Below, in pieces: positions 51,390-59,689 of a DNA stretch of 64,000 nucleotides. The notes beneath the pieces were generated by a model. That model ran no database searches. It was not told the DNA's origin and worked only from the letters and a program-made list of their open reading frames with translations. Position numbers and translations under genes: made by a program. Origin of the DNA: Halegenticoccus soli (lineage in GTDB: Archaea > Halobacteriota > Halobacteria > Halobacteriales > Haloferacaceae); NCBI RefSeq assembly GCF_002844195.1, contig NZ_PEND01000011.1:1-64000 (forward strand), given 5' to 3'. The stretch's first letter is position 1. Each line of letters starts with the position of its first letter.

Positions 51390-52832
51390 CTATCGAACGC
51401 CGTCGATCAACCCCGCCGCTTGGTCCAGAAGCTCCTCGGTCCGTGCTTCGTCCCGCGCCTCCGCAGTGAGCCGAATCAGCGGCTGCGTCCCGCTCGCGCG
51501 GACGAGGAACCAGCCGTCGTCGAAGGCGACGTGGACGCCGTCGGTGGTTGTCAGCCGATCGTCGGCGTACTCGGCCACGGCGGCCTCTTCGATGCGCGCC
51601 ATCGCGCCGTACTTGTCGTCGAGTTCGACGCTGCGCCGCCGGAGAGGATACGACGCGATCTCCGAGACCAGCCCGTCGAGCGACCCGGCCGCCGCGACGA
51701 GCGCCACGAGCTTGCACGCCGCGAGCGGACCGTCCGGGCAGAGCGTCTCGTCGGGCCAGATCCACGCGCCGCTGGACTCGCCACCGAAGACGACGTCCGG
51801 TTCGGTCGCCCGCTCGGCGACGAACACGTCACCGACCCGCGTCCGGGTGAGCGACGCCCCTCGAGCCTCCAGTTCGTCGTCCACGGCAAGGCTGATGTTG
51901 ACCGGAGCGGCGACGCGCTGTCCCTCGGAGACGACCGCGCGGGCGAACAGCGCGAGCTGCACGTCACCCTGGACGAACTGCCCGGACTCCGTCACGGCGC
52001 GCATCCGGTCGGCGTCGCCGTCGTGGGCGATCCCGAGGTCCGCGTCGGTCTCGGCGACGAACTCGCACAGCGCCCGGCAGTTCTCCCGCGTCGGCTCGCT
52101 CGGTCGACCGGGGAACCGCCCGTCCGGCTGGGCGTTCAGCGTCAGCACGTGCGCGCCGAGCGCCGCGAGCGCGTCGGCCGTGAGCCCCCCGGCGCCATTG
52201 CCGACGTCGACGACGACGGTGAGCCCAGACAGCGGTTCGTCGTTCCCGCCGTCTTCGCCCCCGTCGTCCGCATCCCTGTCGTTCACAACCCTCTCGTCCG
52301 TGCTTCCGTCGTCTGCGTCCTCATCACCCGCGCGTCCGTCGTCCGCCCCGCGCCGGATCGTTTCGACGAGCGCCTCGACGTGGCGGTCGGTCGCGTCCGA
52401 CTGGGTCGACTTCGAGCCGATCCCGTCCCAGCGTTTGAGCTCGTAGTCGCCGGACTCGATGCGTCGGCTGATCGCCTCCCGCTGGTCGGTGTCGAACGCC
52501 TGTCCGGACGGGTTCCAGAGCTTCAGCCCGTTGTCCGGCGTGGGGTTGTGCGACGCCGTGACCATGATACCGGCGTCGGCGTCTAGCCAGCCGACGGAGC
52601 GGGCGAGTGTCGGCGTGGCGACCATCCCGAGATCGATCACGTCGGCGCCGCACTCCTCGGCGCCGGCCATCGCAGCGTCGGCGAGCAGCCGCCCGCTGAC
52701 GCGGGGATCGCGCCCGACGACGATTCGGGTCGCCCCCTCCGATGCGACCGCTCGACCGACCGACAGCGCGAGGTCGGCCGTCACCTCCTCGCCGACCGGC
52801 CCTCGTATGCCGCTGGTTCCGAACAACGTCAT
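51390..52832 (-). CDS. glmM: Phosphoglucosamine mutase-type phosphohexomutase
   Basis: This 480-residue alpha-D-phosphohexomutase begins L-F-G-T-S-G-I-R-G-P-V-G. It carries the phosphoserine S94 in V-T-A-S-H-N-P, the metal loop D-G-D-A-D-R, the sugar-binding G-G-E-S-S-G and the phosphate-binding R-A-S-G-T-Q-P. A highly acidic insert near residues 180-205 is a haloarchaeal addition. The glmM label is chosen over phosphomannomutase because of the glmS and glmU-type genes nearby; the family alone cannot decide. It has its own promoter at 52861-52880. Confidence 0.85.
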   Translation of the reverse strand: MTLFGTSGIRGPVGEEVTADLALSVGRAVASEGATRIVVGRDPRVSGRLLADAAMAGAEECGADVIDLGMVATPTLARSVGWLDADAGIMVTASHNPTPDNGLKLWNPSGQAFDTDQREAISRRIESGDYELKRWDGIGSKSTQSDATDRHVEALVETIRRGADDGRAGDEDADDGSTDERVVNDRDADDGGEDGGNDEPLSGLTVVVDVGNGAGGLTADALAALGAHVLTLNAQPDGRFPGRPSEPTRENCRALCEFVAETDADLGIAHDGDADRMRAVTESGQFVQGDVQLALFARAVVSEGQRVAAPVNISLAVDDELEARGASLTRTRVGDVFVAERATEPDVVFGGESSGAWIWPDETLCPDGPLAACKLVALVAAAGSLDGLVSEIASYPLRRRSVELDDKYGAMARIEEAAVAEYADDRLTTTDGVHVAFDDGWFLVRASGTQPLIRLTAEARDEARTEELLDQAAGLIDGVR

Positions 52833-52860
52833 TACGCGTACACTGGAAATCCGGCACCTT

Positions 52861-52880
52861 GGTTATGATAGCCGTAAGCG
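52861..52880 (-). promoter_or_regulatory. Promoter of the shared TTA/ATAA class (glmM-type gene)
   Basis: On the minus strand it reads GCTTACGGCTATC then ATAACC, with TTA 11 bases before ATAA. It is weaker in the second half than the glmS and glmU-type sites, but spacing and position (about 35 bases before the ATG) agree. Confidence 0.45.
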
Positions 52881-53096
52881 ATTAGCTGCGAATCAGTCGT
52901 TTGCAACGTTCGTGAGGAATCCGTGCGGATCGACGTACTGCGAGCCGATCCGCGCTCGGACTCCTTCGCCGGGACCGCCGCCGACGGACGCGACTACGAC
53001 ATCCGGTGGGACGTCGCGTCCGGCAGTTCCTCACGAAGGAAACGTTGCCGTTCGGTGGATGATCCGAATCGACGACGAGGGGGAAGGGGATGTGCG

Positions 53097-54401
53097 CTAC
53101 TCGTTCGGGATGACGTCCGACGGACGAACGACCTCGAGTTCGCCTGAATCGCGCTTGTCGGCCACGAACTCGCAGATCCGCCGGAACTGGTCCGCGTTTA
53201 TCACCGCGTCGTCGTTGACGTAGTGGAGGTACATCGTGTACAGGCCCCTGTACTGAATCGCCGGATCGACCTGGTTTATTACAGCCTGGTCCGTGTTCGG
53301 TCGCGATCGGTTCACGAAATGCGGATTCATGAGGGCCGACTGCGAGAGCCCCTTCTCGGCCCCTTTGAACGTGAGGAAGGCGACGTCGTGCAGCTCACTG
53401 ACAAGTTCAAGCGTATTGTTGTCGCATGCACCGCCGGGGTACATGAACGCGGGGGCGTCGCCGAAGCCGCGACCCTTGATGATCTCCTTCGCTCGCTCCA
53501 GCTTCTTCCGCTGTTGTTCGCGCGGGAGTCCGTAGAGCCCCTGCAGGTCGTCGCTGTGGCTCGCGATCTCCCAACCGACACCGTGCATCTCCTCCAGCTG
53601 ATCCTGATTGATGCGATTTCGGTAACCGATGACGGCCGGCGGGACGGCGAGCGCACCCTTCAGGTCGTACTCCTGCATGATGGGGAACGCGGTCTCGTAG
53701 ACGTCGGTGACGATGTCGTCGAAGGTGAACATGAACTGCCCCTTGTTCGTCCGCTTGTCGTGGAAGCGGATGTCGTCGAGCCAGTAGCGCTTCCCCTCCC
53801 CGTCCCCGTCAAGCGTGATCAGGATCTCCTCGACGCTACTCAGGTCGGCGTTCACCGAGTTGATCGAGGGATTGATCCGGATCCACCCCCCCGGGTGATT
53901 CTGGTTGATCTGCTGGATAAGCCGCGTTTCGTTGCCTCTAGAGTCTGTGAACCAGATTCGGAGGTTCGTCGGCCGCGGCTTTTCCACCTTGACGGCGATC
54001 GAGATGTCCTTCTTCGAGAGGTCAAGCGGGATGTCGAAATTGCCCACGATCGTTCCGCTGTCGCCCTCGACCCGTGCGGACTGGCTGCCGCTGTAGACGG
54101 TGTCGGTGTCCGCCTCGAGCGTTACGTTCGCTTGCGGCTGCCACACGGAGTGGTCCTCGAATCCGGCTACGGCGGAATCCATGGGTGCGGGCGACCCGGG
54201 GTCGCCGCTGTCTCCGCCGGAATTTCCGCCCGGCATCTCGGTCTCGGCTTCGTTTTCGGAAGCCGTTCCCCTCGTCCCGGTGGGGGTCTCAGTCTTGTTG
54301 GATGATTCGCCACCGATTCCCCCACATCCCGCGATGAGGACGCTCGTACCCGCGATGCCTGCTAGGAAGGATCGTCGACGGAATGTTCGATCTGATGCCA
54401 T
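53097..54401 (-). CDS. NodB-like polysaccharide deacetylase lipoprotein
   Basis: This 434-residue protein has a twin-arginine signal and lipobox (R-R-R-S-F-L-A-G-I-A-G…I-A-G-C, residues 8-26), then a low-complexity linker, a beta-sandwich carbohydrate-binding-like domain (residues about 80-225, Y-S-G-S-Q-S-A-R-V-E…W-L-D-D-I-R-F) and a NodB deacetylase-like domain starting F-T-F-D-D. The usual H-[ST]-x-x-H motif reads H-S-D-D-L, so one metal ligand is missing and activity is uncertain. It would sit on the outer membrane face, acting on or binding N-acetylated surface sugars. A paralogue lies at 58141-59433. Confidence 0.82.
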   Translation of the reverse strand: MASDRTFRRRSFLAGIAGTSVLIAGCGGIGGESSNKTETPTGTRGTASENEAETEMPGGNSGGDSGDPGSPAPMDSAVAGFEDHSVWQPQANVTLEADTDTVYSGSQSARVEGDSGTIVGNFDIPLDLSKKDISIAVKVEKPRPTNLRIWFTDSRGNETRLIQQINQNHPGGWIRINPSINSVNADLSSVEEILITLDGDGEGKRYWLDDIRFHDKRTNKGQFMFTFDDIVTDVYETAFPIMQEYDLKGALAVPPAVIGYRNRINQDQLEEMHGVGWEIASHSDDLQGLYGLPREQQRKKLERAKEIIKGRGFGDAPAFMYPGGACDNNTLELVSELHDVAFLTFKGAEKGLSQSALMNPHFVNRSRPNTDQAVINQVDPAIQYRGLYTMYLHYVNDDAVINADQFRRICEFVADKRDSGELEVVRPSDVIPNE

Positions 54402-54612
54402 CTCTTAGGGAATTCTATTGAATGTAGACACGATAACTATGAAGAAGATAAATCCACTTCTAAGCCGCCGGTAAGCGGCCTTGGGGAGAAGTTAATAAAG
54501 GTACAAGTCAGTAATAGATAATGCGTCCGCCGGTCGATGGTATGATGGGGTCAAACTCAGGCCGTTTCGGGTCAGAGTTCCGAACTCCCCATAGAGATTG
54601 ACACATACGCAC
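54402..54612. other. Promoter region of the NodB-like gene
   Basis: On the minus strand, CTTAGAAGTGG then ATTTATC at about 54442-54463 has the TTA and a TATA-like box at nearly the shared spacing. An imperfect repeat of GCTTA(C/G) occurs twice nearby (54459-54478). The rest, up to 54612, is less GC-rich and has no gene I can support. Confidence 0.35.
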
Positions 54613-54957
54613 TTAACCGTTTGCGGAAACCGTGCTGTGCGAGTTGGTACACAGCGGAGGGTGAATGCGAGGGATCCATTGCCTTCGGTTTTCGTCTCCG
54701 AACGACGGCGCATCGGTTGACCGATACGGTCTGTAAACGGCCGTCCTTTGGGACGTGACGCCACCATCCGGCATCGTAGCGACGCGGAACCCGCCCTCTG
54801 CGTGCCCGCTCAGCGGTGACGTATACGGATAATTGATGTAGATCGGCTCGCCGTCCCTGGTCATTGTCTCGCGGATCGTCTCTACTGCGGTCAGTTCGTA
54901 CTCGTTGAGGTACTCCGTCGGTTTCGCGGTGGCTGACCACCGGGTAACGGTGTACAC
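54613..54957 (-). CDS. Unclassified open frame, possible gene fragment
   Basis: A 114-codon frame with haloarchaeal third-position GC in its first 75 codons (V-T-R-W-S-A-T-A-K-P, P-I-Y-I-N-Y-P-Y-T-S) and poorer character toward its end. No family is recognised. The frame is also open upstream to about 55030 without a better start. It may be the worn remainder of a longer gene in this debris-rich region. Confidence 0.25.
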   Translation of the reverse strand: MYTVTRWSATAKPTEYLNEYELTAVETIRETMTRDGEPIYINYPYTSPLSGHAEGGFRVATMPDGGVTSQRTAVYRPYRSTDAPSFGDENRRQWIPRIHPPLCTNSHSTVSANG

Positions 54958-55036
54958 CGACGGGAACGTCGCTGTCAGACCGACAGTACACGAGAACGAG
55001 GCCGGTTTCGAGGCCGAAGACGGGTGAAAAAGGCGT

Positions 55037-55249
55037 CTACCGCATTTCGTCGACCGCGACGTACGATTCGCGCTTTCCCGAGATCCAGCGCGTGCCGATG
55101 GCGCCGCCTCTCGGTTCGAAGATCACGACCTCGTCGGGGTCGAATCGGTCCTTGAGCGTCGAGTCACGCGGATTGAACGTGAACTCGAGCGTGAAGTTCG
55201 GCCATTCTTCGGTTATCGCCTTGTGGATGTTTCGGCTCATGTCGTTCAC
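55037..55249 (-). CDS. Small acidic haloarchaeal protein (DUF7511-like)
   Basis: This 70-residue homologue of the protein at 1717-1923 shares E-W-P-[NR]-F-T-L, the F-[ED]-P-D-E-V-[IV]-[VI]-F segment and the ending T-[RH]-W-[IV]-S…Y-V-x-x-[DE]-x-[MI]-R. The N-terminus differs. Function unknown; the family name is tentative. It stands alone between a NodB-like gene and insertion-sequence debris. Confidence 0.6.
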   Translation of the reverse strand: MNDMSRNIHKAITEEWPNFTLEFTFNPRDSTLKDRFDPDEVVIFEPRGGAIGTRWISGKRESYVAVDEMR

Positions 55250-55403
55250 CCCATCGGTACGCGTTTCCGGTCGGCAGACCGGCAGAAGCGGTCCCCAGCC
55301 GCCTCCAATCGAGCCTGTCGTGTCTACTCCTACGCAACGAATCCCTTAAACCTTCGGTGAGAATTGAGGGTCGTATTTAGTCAAGGATGAAGGATGAGGC
55401 AAT

Positions 55404-56055
55404 GTGATTGTGTGGTGCTCTAGGCCAAAAATCACCCGCCTTAGTGGAGGCACGGACTGGATTGATTTGGATTTTGTGGAGCGGCAGCGGACACCCAAGC
55501 GTGCGATGAAGCTCGGTATTCAACTGCAGGTTAACGGGGCTGTCGCTATTGAATACCGTCTCCATCCTCGAAGATTGGATGTCAAGCGATCTCGCAAAGC
55601 AATCCATGATTGGGTCCAAAAGGCCGATTTACAGCCCACAGAGGGTCAGAGCCCCAATCACGTAGCGGTTGACGAAACTGCGATTCGAATCAAAGAGCAG
55701 CGATTCTGGCGTACGCTGCAGCCGATCTCGACACAAACGATCTGCTGCATTTGCGGTTAGTTTCGATAACAACGACCGCATTAACTGAGATCTTTTTCCG
55801 AGAGCTCCGCCAAAAACACGATGTCGAATCCGCTGTGTTTCTTGGTCGATAACACTCAACACCTCCAAACTGCGCTGACCAGAGTAGCGCTCCGATTCCA
55901 AACGGAACGGAAGGGAAATCGGAACGCCATCGAACGCATTTTCGGGATCACAAACGCCGCACATCCTCGTTCCAAACTGTTTCAGCCACGTTGAGCCTCA
56001 GACCGCTGAAAATTGGCTCCAAGCATTTGCCGCCTGGGTCAATGCTCCAAACTAA
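55404..56055 (+). pseudogene. IS6-family transposase, decayed
   Basis: The first part reads like a haloarchaeal IS6 (ISH14/ISH15-type) transposase: L-S-G-G-T-D-W-I-D-L-D-F-V-E-R-Q-R-T-P, V-Q-K-A-D-L-Q-P-T, N-H-V-A-V-D-E-T-A-I-R with the first catalytic aspartate. It then breaks near 55710 (I-S-T-Q-T-I-C-C). The rest is recoverable in other frames: T-T-T-A-L-T near 55765, F-L-V-D around 55845, G-N-R-N-A-I-E-R-I-F with the catalytic glutamate (55912-55940), and an ending A-E-N-W-L-Q-A-F-A-A-W-V-N-A near 56005-56055. At least three frame changes make it inactive. Terminal repeats could not be defined. Confidence 0.85.
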
Positions 56056-56248
56056 ACACGACCGGATTGAGAGGTTTGCGTCGGAGAGGGGCGTCGTGCA
56101 GCGGCGTCCGAACCGGAGCCAGCGTGCGCCGAAGTTGTCGGCGCGGAATCCCTTCTTACAGAGAAAACGAGCTCGTAAATTCAAGATCAGCCACCGAGGG
56201 AACAGTCATACGGTTTCCGGAGGCTATCAGTAGCCTATCGAGCCGGTC

Positions 56249-56950
56249 TCATCCCGACGAGTTGTTTGTCGACTGCTGCAATCCGCCTGTGTTCGACGAG
56301 TTCGTCGAGAAGGAGCCATTCTGCTGGGGCTGAGTAGTCGGCGGCAACGCCGTCGTACTCATCGGCTCTTGCGTGGTCTCGTTACCCGGGAAGCTGAAAC
56401 CGTCGTCGTCATTCCCGTTATTGTTGTTTCCGTCGTCGGTGTTATTACCGCTGTTATTATTGTTGTTATTGTTGTTATTGCCGTTGCCATCGGTTCCGTT
56501 ATTATCGTTGCCTGGGAGGCCGAAACCGTCGTCCGTAGTCGTAGGCTCCGGCGTCGGCGTTGGCGTTGGCGTTGGCGTTGGCGTCGGCGTCCTCGTTGTC
56601 GGCTGTTCGGTCGGCGTCGTTGTCGGCATGGGTGTCTGCGTGTTCTCGTTCGGCGTCTCAGTGGTTGTCGGCGTGGGCGTCTCAGTCGTGGCGTTGTCGA
56701 TGTTGTCGGTCGGTGTCGGTGTTCCGGCATCGGGGCCCGGAATTAAACCTGATGAGCCTGGAACGCCGAGAACGATGGCGACGCCTCCGAGAAAAAACAA
56801 CAGCCCAGCGACAAACAGCCCGGCCTGTATGAACCGACCGTCGGTCTGCAACCGGTACGACGGCCAGTCTCGAACTGATCCACCGGCGGACGGGCGAATC
56901 TGCGCCCACTTTGGCAGCCGCGCGATCGTTCGTGAAACTGCGGTCGACAT
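56249..56950 (-). CDS. Single-span protein with PT and N repeats, many sequons
   Basis: This 233-residue protein has a basic cytoplasmic N-terminus, one membrane segment (residues about 41-63, L-F-V-A-G-L-L-F-F-L-G-G-V-A-I-V-L-G-V) and an outer tail of low complexity: a P-T-P-T-P-T block, then a run of asparagines and G-N-[ND] units, then S/T/Q-rich sequence. The tail has many N-x-[ST] sequons (for example N-G-T, N-N-S, N-E-T, N-S-S), so it could be a heavily glycosylated stalk. The DNA behind the P-T block is a GGCGTT tandem repeat. No family is known. A promoter-like site lies at 56981-57006. Confidence 0.65.
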   Translation of the reverse strand: MSTAVSRTIARLPKWAQIRPSAGGSVRDWPSYRLQTDGRFIQAGLFVAGLLFFLGGVAIVLGVPGSSGLIPGPDAGTPTPTDNIDNATTETPTPTTTETPNENTQTPMPTTTPTEQPTTRTPTPTPTPTPTPTPEPTTTDDGFGLPGNDNNGTDGNGNNNNNNNNNSGNNTDDGNNNNGNDDDGFSFPGNETTQEPMSTTALPPTTQPQQNGSFSTNSSNTGGLQQSTNNSSG

Positions 56951-56980
56951 AGTGGCTCCTGATCGATGCTTACCCGACGG

Positions 56981-57006
56981 CCACCATTATTAGATGGTAA
57001 ATAAAG
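56981..57006 (-). promoter_or_regulatory. Promoter-like site related to the shared class
   Basis: On the minus strand it reads TTTATTTACCATCTAATAATGGTGG. A TTA lies 11 bases before CTAATAATGG, and the TAATAATGG half is the same as at glmS. It ends about 31 bases before the ATG. Confidence 0.4.
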
Positions 57007-57600
57007 GGCAGTCTCCCTACGCGCGGGAGAACAATCTTTCGCAGATCGACAACCTTCCGCGGATCAGCAAACCACGTGAGCGTGAGAGGCTCGCACGCGC
57101 TCAAGATCTCGATTGATCACCACGTGCGAAGACGGACCGATCGACGGCTACCGACACTCGACGACTGTGGTACAGCTCTGGTGTTATCATTGACACCGGC
57201 ATGTTGTCCGCTAGTGGAATAGTTTCGAAAAGACTGCCAGAAACGGTACGGGTGGGAGGGGAGGGAGGTGGCTGGCAAGGGGTGGGAGGTAGGGCCCCTC
57301 TTGTTCCGTCTCGACCCGTGCAGTCTGACACCCCTCTGAACGAGAGGCGTCACATCAGCCTATATTTGCTAATAGCTTAGTTACTAGGTGAATAAACCGG
57401 ATAACACCGAAAAACGAGACCCTAAAATCGAACTTACGATGCCATGAAAGGTTTATACCATACATTTTCTTTATTGCTTCTATAGATATAAATAATGAAA
57501 TAAACGTAACATACTCCGGATATCGCTTATTTAGCAGTGAACATCTGCTTTGAGTCTCAGTCGACTGGAGAGACACGCAACGACGGACAGTGGCCAGTTT
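57007..57600. other. Gene-free stretch, AT-rich in its second half
   Basis: Frames here are short and lack haloarchaeal codon bias. About 57240-57300 has a G-rich run (GGGTGGGAGGGGAGGGAGG) that might fold into a quadruplex. From 57355 the sequence turns AT-rich (near 57400-57540), unlike the rest of the window, pointing to transferred or insertion-derived DNA. No transposase motif was found. Confidence 0.35.
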
Positions 57601-58043
57601 TGACATCCTCCCACGCCTGAAGACATGGGAATCTCGCGGCACCGCTGGATTAAGATATTATGGTTTGCAGTCTACCACCTCTGTCCGCGGTTGGAATCCT
57701 CGACAGAGGTCATGAAGATAGGCTGCTGGCTGTACCAACCAGCCGGTACTCCTATCCCCACCAAAGTGGATGCAGACCCGGAGTTACTGTTCGTGGACTG
57801 ACGGCCAGTGGCTCCGCCACAAAACCGATACTCGTACCGCAAAGGGACTTTGAGTTACTACAGCTGGCGCGGTTGGCTCACTAGTTTGGGTTTGGACGAT
57901 ACCTGTGGCAAACGCCAAGTCAACTGCCAGGATTCTATGTACATCCACTCAAACGAACTATGAAGATATGAACCGTCAGTACACAGTGAGAGTAACTGAC
58001 AACAGGCGATTATCCTATAACTTTAGTCGTAGGTTTTCTCGCC
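57601..58043 (-). mobile_element. IS200/IS605-type remnant, about 0.44 kb
   Basis: On the minus strand the right end (57601-57640) ends in the typical GGAGGATGTCA preceded by a worn hairpin. The left end near 58012-58043 carries a worn copy of the CCTACGACTTTAGTCGTAGG-type hairpin with two changes. The interior has only traces of tnpB-like sequence (a G-G-A stretch near 57810, minus strand) and no open tnpA or tnpB. Size and layout resemble the remnant at 8226-8620. Confidence 0.55.
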
Positions 58044-58140
58044 CTGAAAATCTCCTAAATTGGGAAGAGGTTGGTGATATGGGATAGTTACGAGAGCGAG
58101 TTCTTCGGCCGCTAGACAGGACAACCGAGACAGGGATCCG

Positions 58141-59433
58141 TCACTGTCCGTCGATAAGTTGGGACGGCGTGATGACGTCCATGTCTTTCTTCCCGACGTG
58201 GTTGACAATATTCTTGAAATCGTCAATGGATGTCTCGTAGTCTTTTCCATTGCCGATATCGTGGTACGTGATGACCACCATCTGGTTGAATGCCTCGGCG
58301 ATATTGAGAAGCCGTCGCGTTCCTTGGGCATCCTTGCCCATAATGCGGGAAATGCTGTGCATGTCCGACGGCTGCTGCGCGTTGCTCGGACAGGCACCTT
58401 GTAGGAAGCCGGTTTCGTGGAACTCGCGGACTATGTCCAGTGTCTCTGAACTTACGCGGTTGTACGGGGCGACGAAGTGCCGCGCGCCCTTTTGGAATCC
58501 CTTCAGTTCAAGGTACCGCTTAGTGCTCTGGATTTTCCGACGTTGTTCCTCTACCGGGTATGCGGGTAACGGTTTCCTTGTCTGCGGGTGGGCCATCATG
58601 TCCCACCCCGCATCACGCATTTCACGCATCTGGCCCGTATTCAGGTTCCCTTGCGTATTAATCGCGTCAGGGATAACGGCGACACTGGCCGGCCAACCTT
58701 TTTTCTGCAGTTCTTTGAATGCTACGTTGTATTGAGACGTGACGGCATCGTCAAACTGGAAGATAACTTTCCCCTTCTTGGGTTTGGGGATCCTACGCAG
58801 ATCGTCGATCCAGCATTTGATCGGCTCACCCTTATCAGAGATGGCCATGAGGCGCAGTTCCTGAACTGCCTTCATGATCGGGCTCCCCTGCCGATCGGTG
58901 TACCCAAGGTCGATCCGGATCCAGCCGTTCAGTTCTTGCGGTATATACCGACGACTGGTCAGCATGTCACTACGCGCTGGGGCGATGATTTCGGCTGCGA
59001 AGTAACCGCTAGCTGGTTTTTCGAGTTTCACAGCCAGCGAGAGGTCGTGTTTCGTAAGATCAAGTCCCTCGGGGAACGCCTTGAAGATCCCGGCTGCTTC
59101 GCCATTCTTATTTTCTAACCTCACGGACTGCGTCCCGGAATACACCTGGTTTGAGTCCGCCTTTGCTTTACCGCGAATCAGTCCCCAGTTCGCATTCTCG
59201 AAGTTCTCGAAATCCTCAACGAGTTTCCCTCGTGTGAAGGGGGACTTCTTCCCCTTCGAGCCGCCGGGCGTGTTCTCGTCGTCCGGCGAGGCCGAGGTGG
59301 TCTTGTCCCCGGCCGGAGTTTCGTCTCCCGGTGTCTGCGAGGTTCCTTGCAGGCTCGAGCAGCCTGCAAGAGATACCGCACCGGTGGTTCCGAGCGCTGC
59401 GAGGAAACTGCGGCGGGTCGATGGTCGCTTCAT
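58141..59433 (-). CDS. NodB-like polysaccharide deacetylase lipoprotein, paralogue 2
   Basis: This 430-residue protein has the same plan as the protein at 53097-54401: Tat signal with lipobox (T-R-R-S-F-L-A-A-L-G…L-A-G-C, residues 7-25), disordered linker, beta-sandwich domain (Y-S-G-T-Q-S-V-R-L-E…C-W-I-D-D-L-R) and NodB-like domain from F-Q-F-D-D. The expected H-[ST]-x-x-H motif reads H-P-Q-T-R, so metal binding is doubtful. Base composition is clearly lower in GC than its relative, suggesting separate arrival rather than recent duplication. The promoter is at 59461-59485. Confidence 0.82.
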   Translation of the reverse strand: MKRPSTRRSFLAALGTTGAVSLAGCSSLQGTSQTPGDETPAGDKTTSASPDDENTPGGSKGKKSPFTRGKLVEDFENFENANWGLIRGKAKADSNQVYSGTQSVRLENKNGEAAGIFKAFPEGLDLTKHDLSLAVKLEKPASGYFAAEIIAPARSDMLTSRRYIPQELNGWIRIDLGYTDRQGSPIMKAVQELRLMAISDKGEPIKCWIDDLRRIPKPKKGKVIFQFDDAVTSQYNVAFKELQKKGWPASVAVIPDAINTQGNLNTGQMREMRDAGWDMMAHPQTRKPLPAYPVEEQRRKIQSTKRYLELKGFQKGARHFVAPYNRVSSETLDIVREFHETGFLQGACPSNAQQPSDMHSISRIMGKDAQGTRRLLNIAEAFNQMVVITYHDIGNGKDYETSIDDFKNIVNHVGKKDMDVITPSQLIDGQ

Positions 59434-59460
59434 TTTCCTCTCGCGCTCATTGTACTCAGG

Positions 59461-59485
59461 TCACCATTATAATACGGACGCTAAG
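59461..59485 (-). promoter_or_regulatory. Promoter of the shared TTA/ATAATAA class
   Basis: On the minus strand it reads CTTAGCGTCCGT then ATTATAATGG, with TTA 11 bases before ATTATAA and the same ATGG end as the glmS site. It keeps the consensus although the surrounding DNA is AT-rich. Confidence 0.6.
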
Positions 59486-59689
59486 ATGCGCCTTAGCAGC
59501 ATTCTAATCGCTCAAATCGCCCAAATTAGCCTTTTCGAGGGTCAACGTGATAAGGATTTAATTCATACGTAAGTTATGAAATATTATCCGTAGATTATCT
59601 TCATTCATGCCATTTATTTATTCTCTTTTAAAATTTTAGCAGCAAAGCTGTCGTCAGAAGCTCCTGCTGTGACGGGCCCCTCCTTGACG

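Noticed and set aside
52923-53147. 74-codon plus-strand frame between the glmM-type gene and the NodB-like gene
   Set aside because: The first 35 codons look slightly coding but it runs into the end of the convergent lipoprotein gene and has no family match; probably a small relic at most.
56369-56746. Plus-strand valine- and arginine-rich frames opposite the PT/N-repeat protein
   Set aside because: They mirror the low-complexity repeats of the minus-strand gene, which has a sensible signal/membrane plus stalk layout.
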